Source: Acidobacteriaceae bacterium (GTDB taxonomy: Bacteria > Acidobacteriota > Terriglobia > Terriglobales > Acidobacteriaceae). Taken from it: 64,000 nt of DNA. Positions 63,558 through 64,000 of the stretch are shown here, piece by piece. The stretch lies in the NCBI GenBank assembly GCA_025462735.1, contig JAOAPC010000024.1:248001-312000 (forward strand). Direction: 5' to 3'. The position numbers and the translations under genes were made by a program. The notes beneath the pieces are model-generated. The model was not told the DNA's origin. It saw nothing but the letters and a program-made list of their open reading frames with translations, and did no database searches. Position 1 is the stretch's first letter, and each line of letters opens with the position of its first letter.

Positions 63558-64000
63558 TCAACTGAACTTCTCTGCCGTCCAGCTCTGCCACAAGTACCAG
63601 ACGATCACCATCCGAACCACTACCATTGAGCCCGCGACGAAGAACCTTGCCGAAATGTCTGTCGCCGCTGCCGAGACTTTAGGGAGCAGCATCACCATTC
63701 CTGCCACTGCGATCGCAATGGCGGCGCGGCGCGCGAGGTTCTTTAGCCGGAATAACCCAAATGCTACGATCAGGCCAAAGCCGCCTGCCAGCAAAAACAT
63801 GTATGGTCCGTCGATCTCAAGACCGTGCAGCAGAGGAGCGCCAAGGGAAAGTGGGATGGCCTCCGGATTTGCCAGCTTAACTACACCGAGGATCACAAGG
63901 TAGGCCGAAGCGGAAAGAAAACCGATAGAGATGGCCGTGACCCCAGCCGGACGTCCATCGTTTGAAGCGGCGTGTGACAGCGTAGCCCGCCTCAATACTT
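63558..64000 (-). CDS. Small membrane protein (5' end cut by window)
   Basis: The frame runs off the right edge of the window on the minus strand, so the N-terminus is missing; at least 145 residues are visible. Four hydrophobic segments are seen, beginning near VTAISIGFLSASAYLVILGVV, GPYMFLLAGGFGLIVAFGLF, AAIAIAVAGMVMLLP and MVVVRMVIVWYLW. I do not recognise the family. A TTG at 63995 could be a start but reading continues past it. Confidence 0.6.
   Translation of the reverse strand, partial: VLRRATLSHAASNDGRPAGVTAISIGFLSASAYLVILGVVKLANPEAIPLSLGAPLLHGLEIDGPYMFLLAGGFGLIVAFGLFRLKNLARRAAIAIAVAGMVMLLPKVSAAATDISARFFVAGSMVVVRMVIVWYLWQSWTAEKFS

Noticed and set aside
1-64000. CRISPR arrays, prophage, transposases, rRNA genes
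   Set aside because: I looked for regularly spaced direct repeats, phage genes, transposase motifs and rRNA sequence and saw none; the repeats present are palindromes or short tandem words.

Overview
This 64 kb window looks like the chromosome of an Acidobacteriota bacterium, probably of the Terriglobia/Koribacter type. The pointers are a DUF3300 gene next to a DUF2950 gene, a fused transaldolase/glucose-6-phosphate isomerase inside a pentose-phosphate operon, HAF-repeat and small OmpA-like barrel proteins, short conserved-looking ORFs, and many palindromic intergenic repeats. By eye the DNA is moderately GC rich, with housekeeping genes on both strands. I see no prophage, plasmid module, transposase or CRISPR array. 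The taxonomic call rests on recalled gene content, not on a search.

Layout. 1-7 kb: envelope and redox genes on the plus strand (DUF3300, DUF2950, a K+ channel, two aldo/keto reductases, a Spy-like helical protein, a secreted PPC/DUF296 protein and a multicopper oxidase). 7-13 kb: tRNA-Ser(GGA), a LuxR-type regulator with a degenerate receiver, a PilZ protein, a four-helix-bundle protein, the TldE/TldD pair and a CheY-like protein. 13-13.7 kb: three possible short ORFs. 13.9-20.5 kb: uvrA, a CPBP protease, pyrE, mtnA and a membrane GGDEF protein. 20.6-30 kb: a minus-strand carbon operon read tkt, tal-pgi, gnd, zwf, glk, pgl. It covers glucose phosphorylation, the oxidative pentose-phosphate branch and much of the non-oxidative branch.

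30-37.7 kb: surface-glycan style genes (NeuC-like epimerase, DegT aminotransferase with a repeat-like insertion, methyltransferase, polytopic membrane protein, GT2 glycosyltransferase, MFS transporter). 37.7-47.7 kb: leuC/leuD, YjbQ, a cytochrome c, a PASTA protein, rsmB, a lipoprotein, fmt, a CHASE4-HAMP-GGDEF cyclase and a methyltransferase. 47.8-55.6 kb: guaB, an HtrA protease, a sugar isomerase-like protein, asnS, arginase and trpE. 55.7-64 kb: a CAT-anticodon tRNA with a tRNA-like 3' fragment after it, a HAF-repeat protein, a PIN protein, a Pro/Thr-rich secreted protein, a YggX-like protein, two paralogous barrels, egtB-egtD, and a membrane protein cut by the window end.

No wholly new multi-gene system is obvious. 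The items most worth a second look are the in-frame repeat-like insertion in the DegT aminotransferase, the short-ORF locus at 12.99-13.66 kb, the pseudo-receiver regulator beside PilZ, the secreted PPC protein beside a multicopper oxidase, and the family of long palindromes between operon genes.
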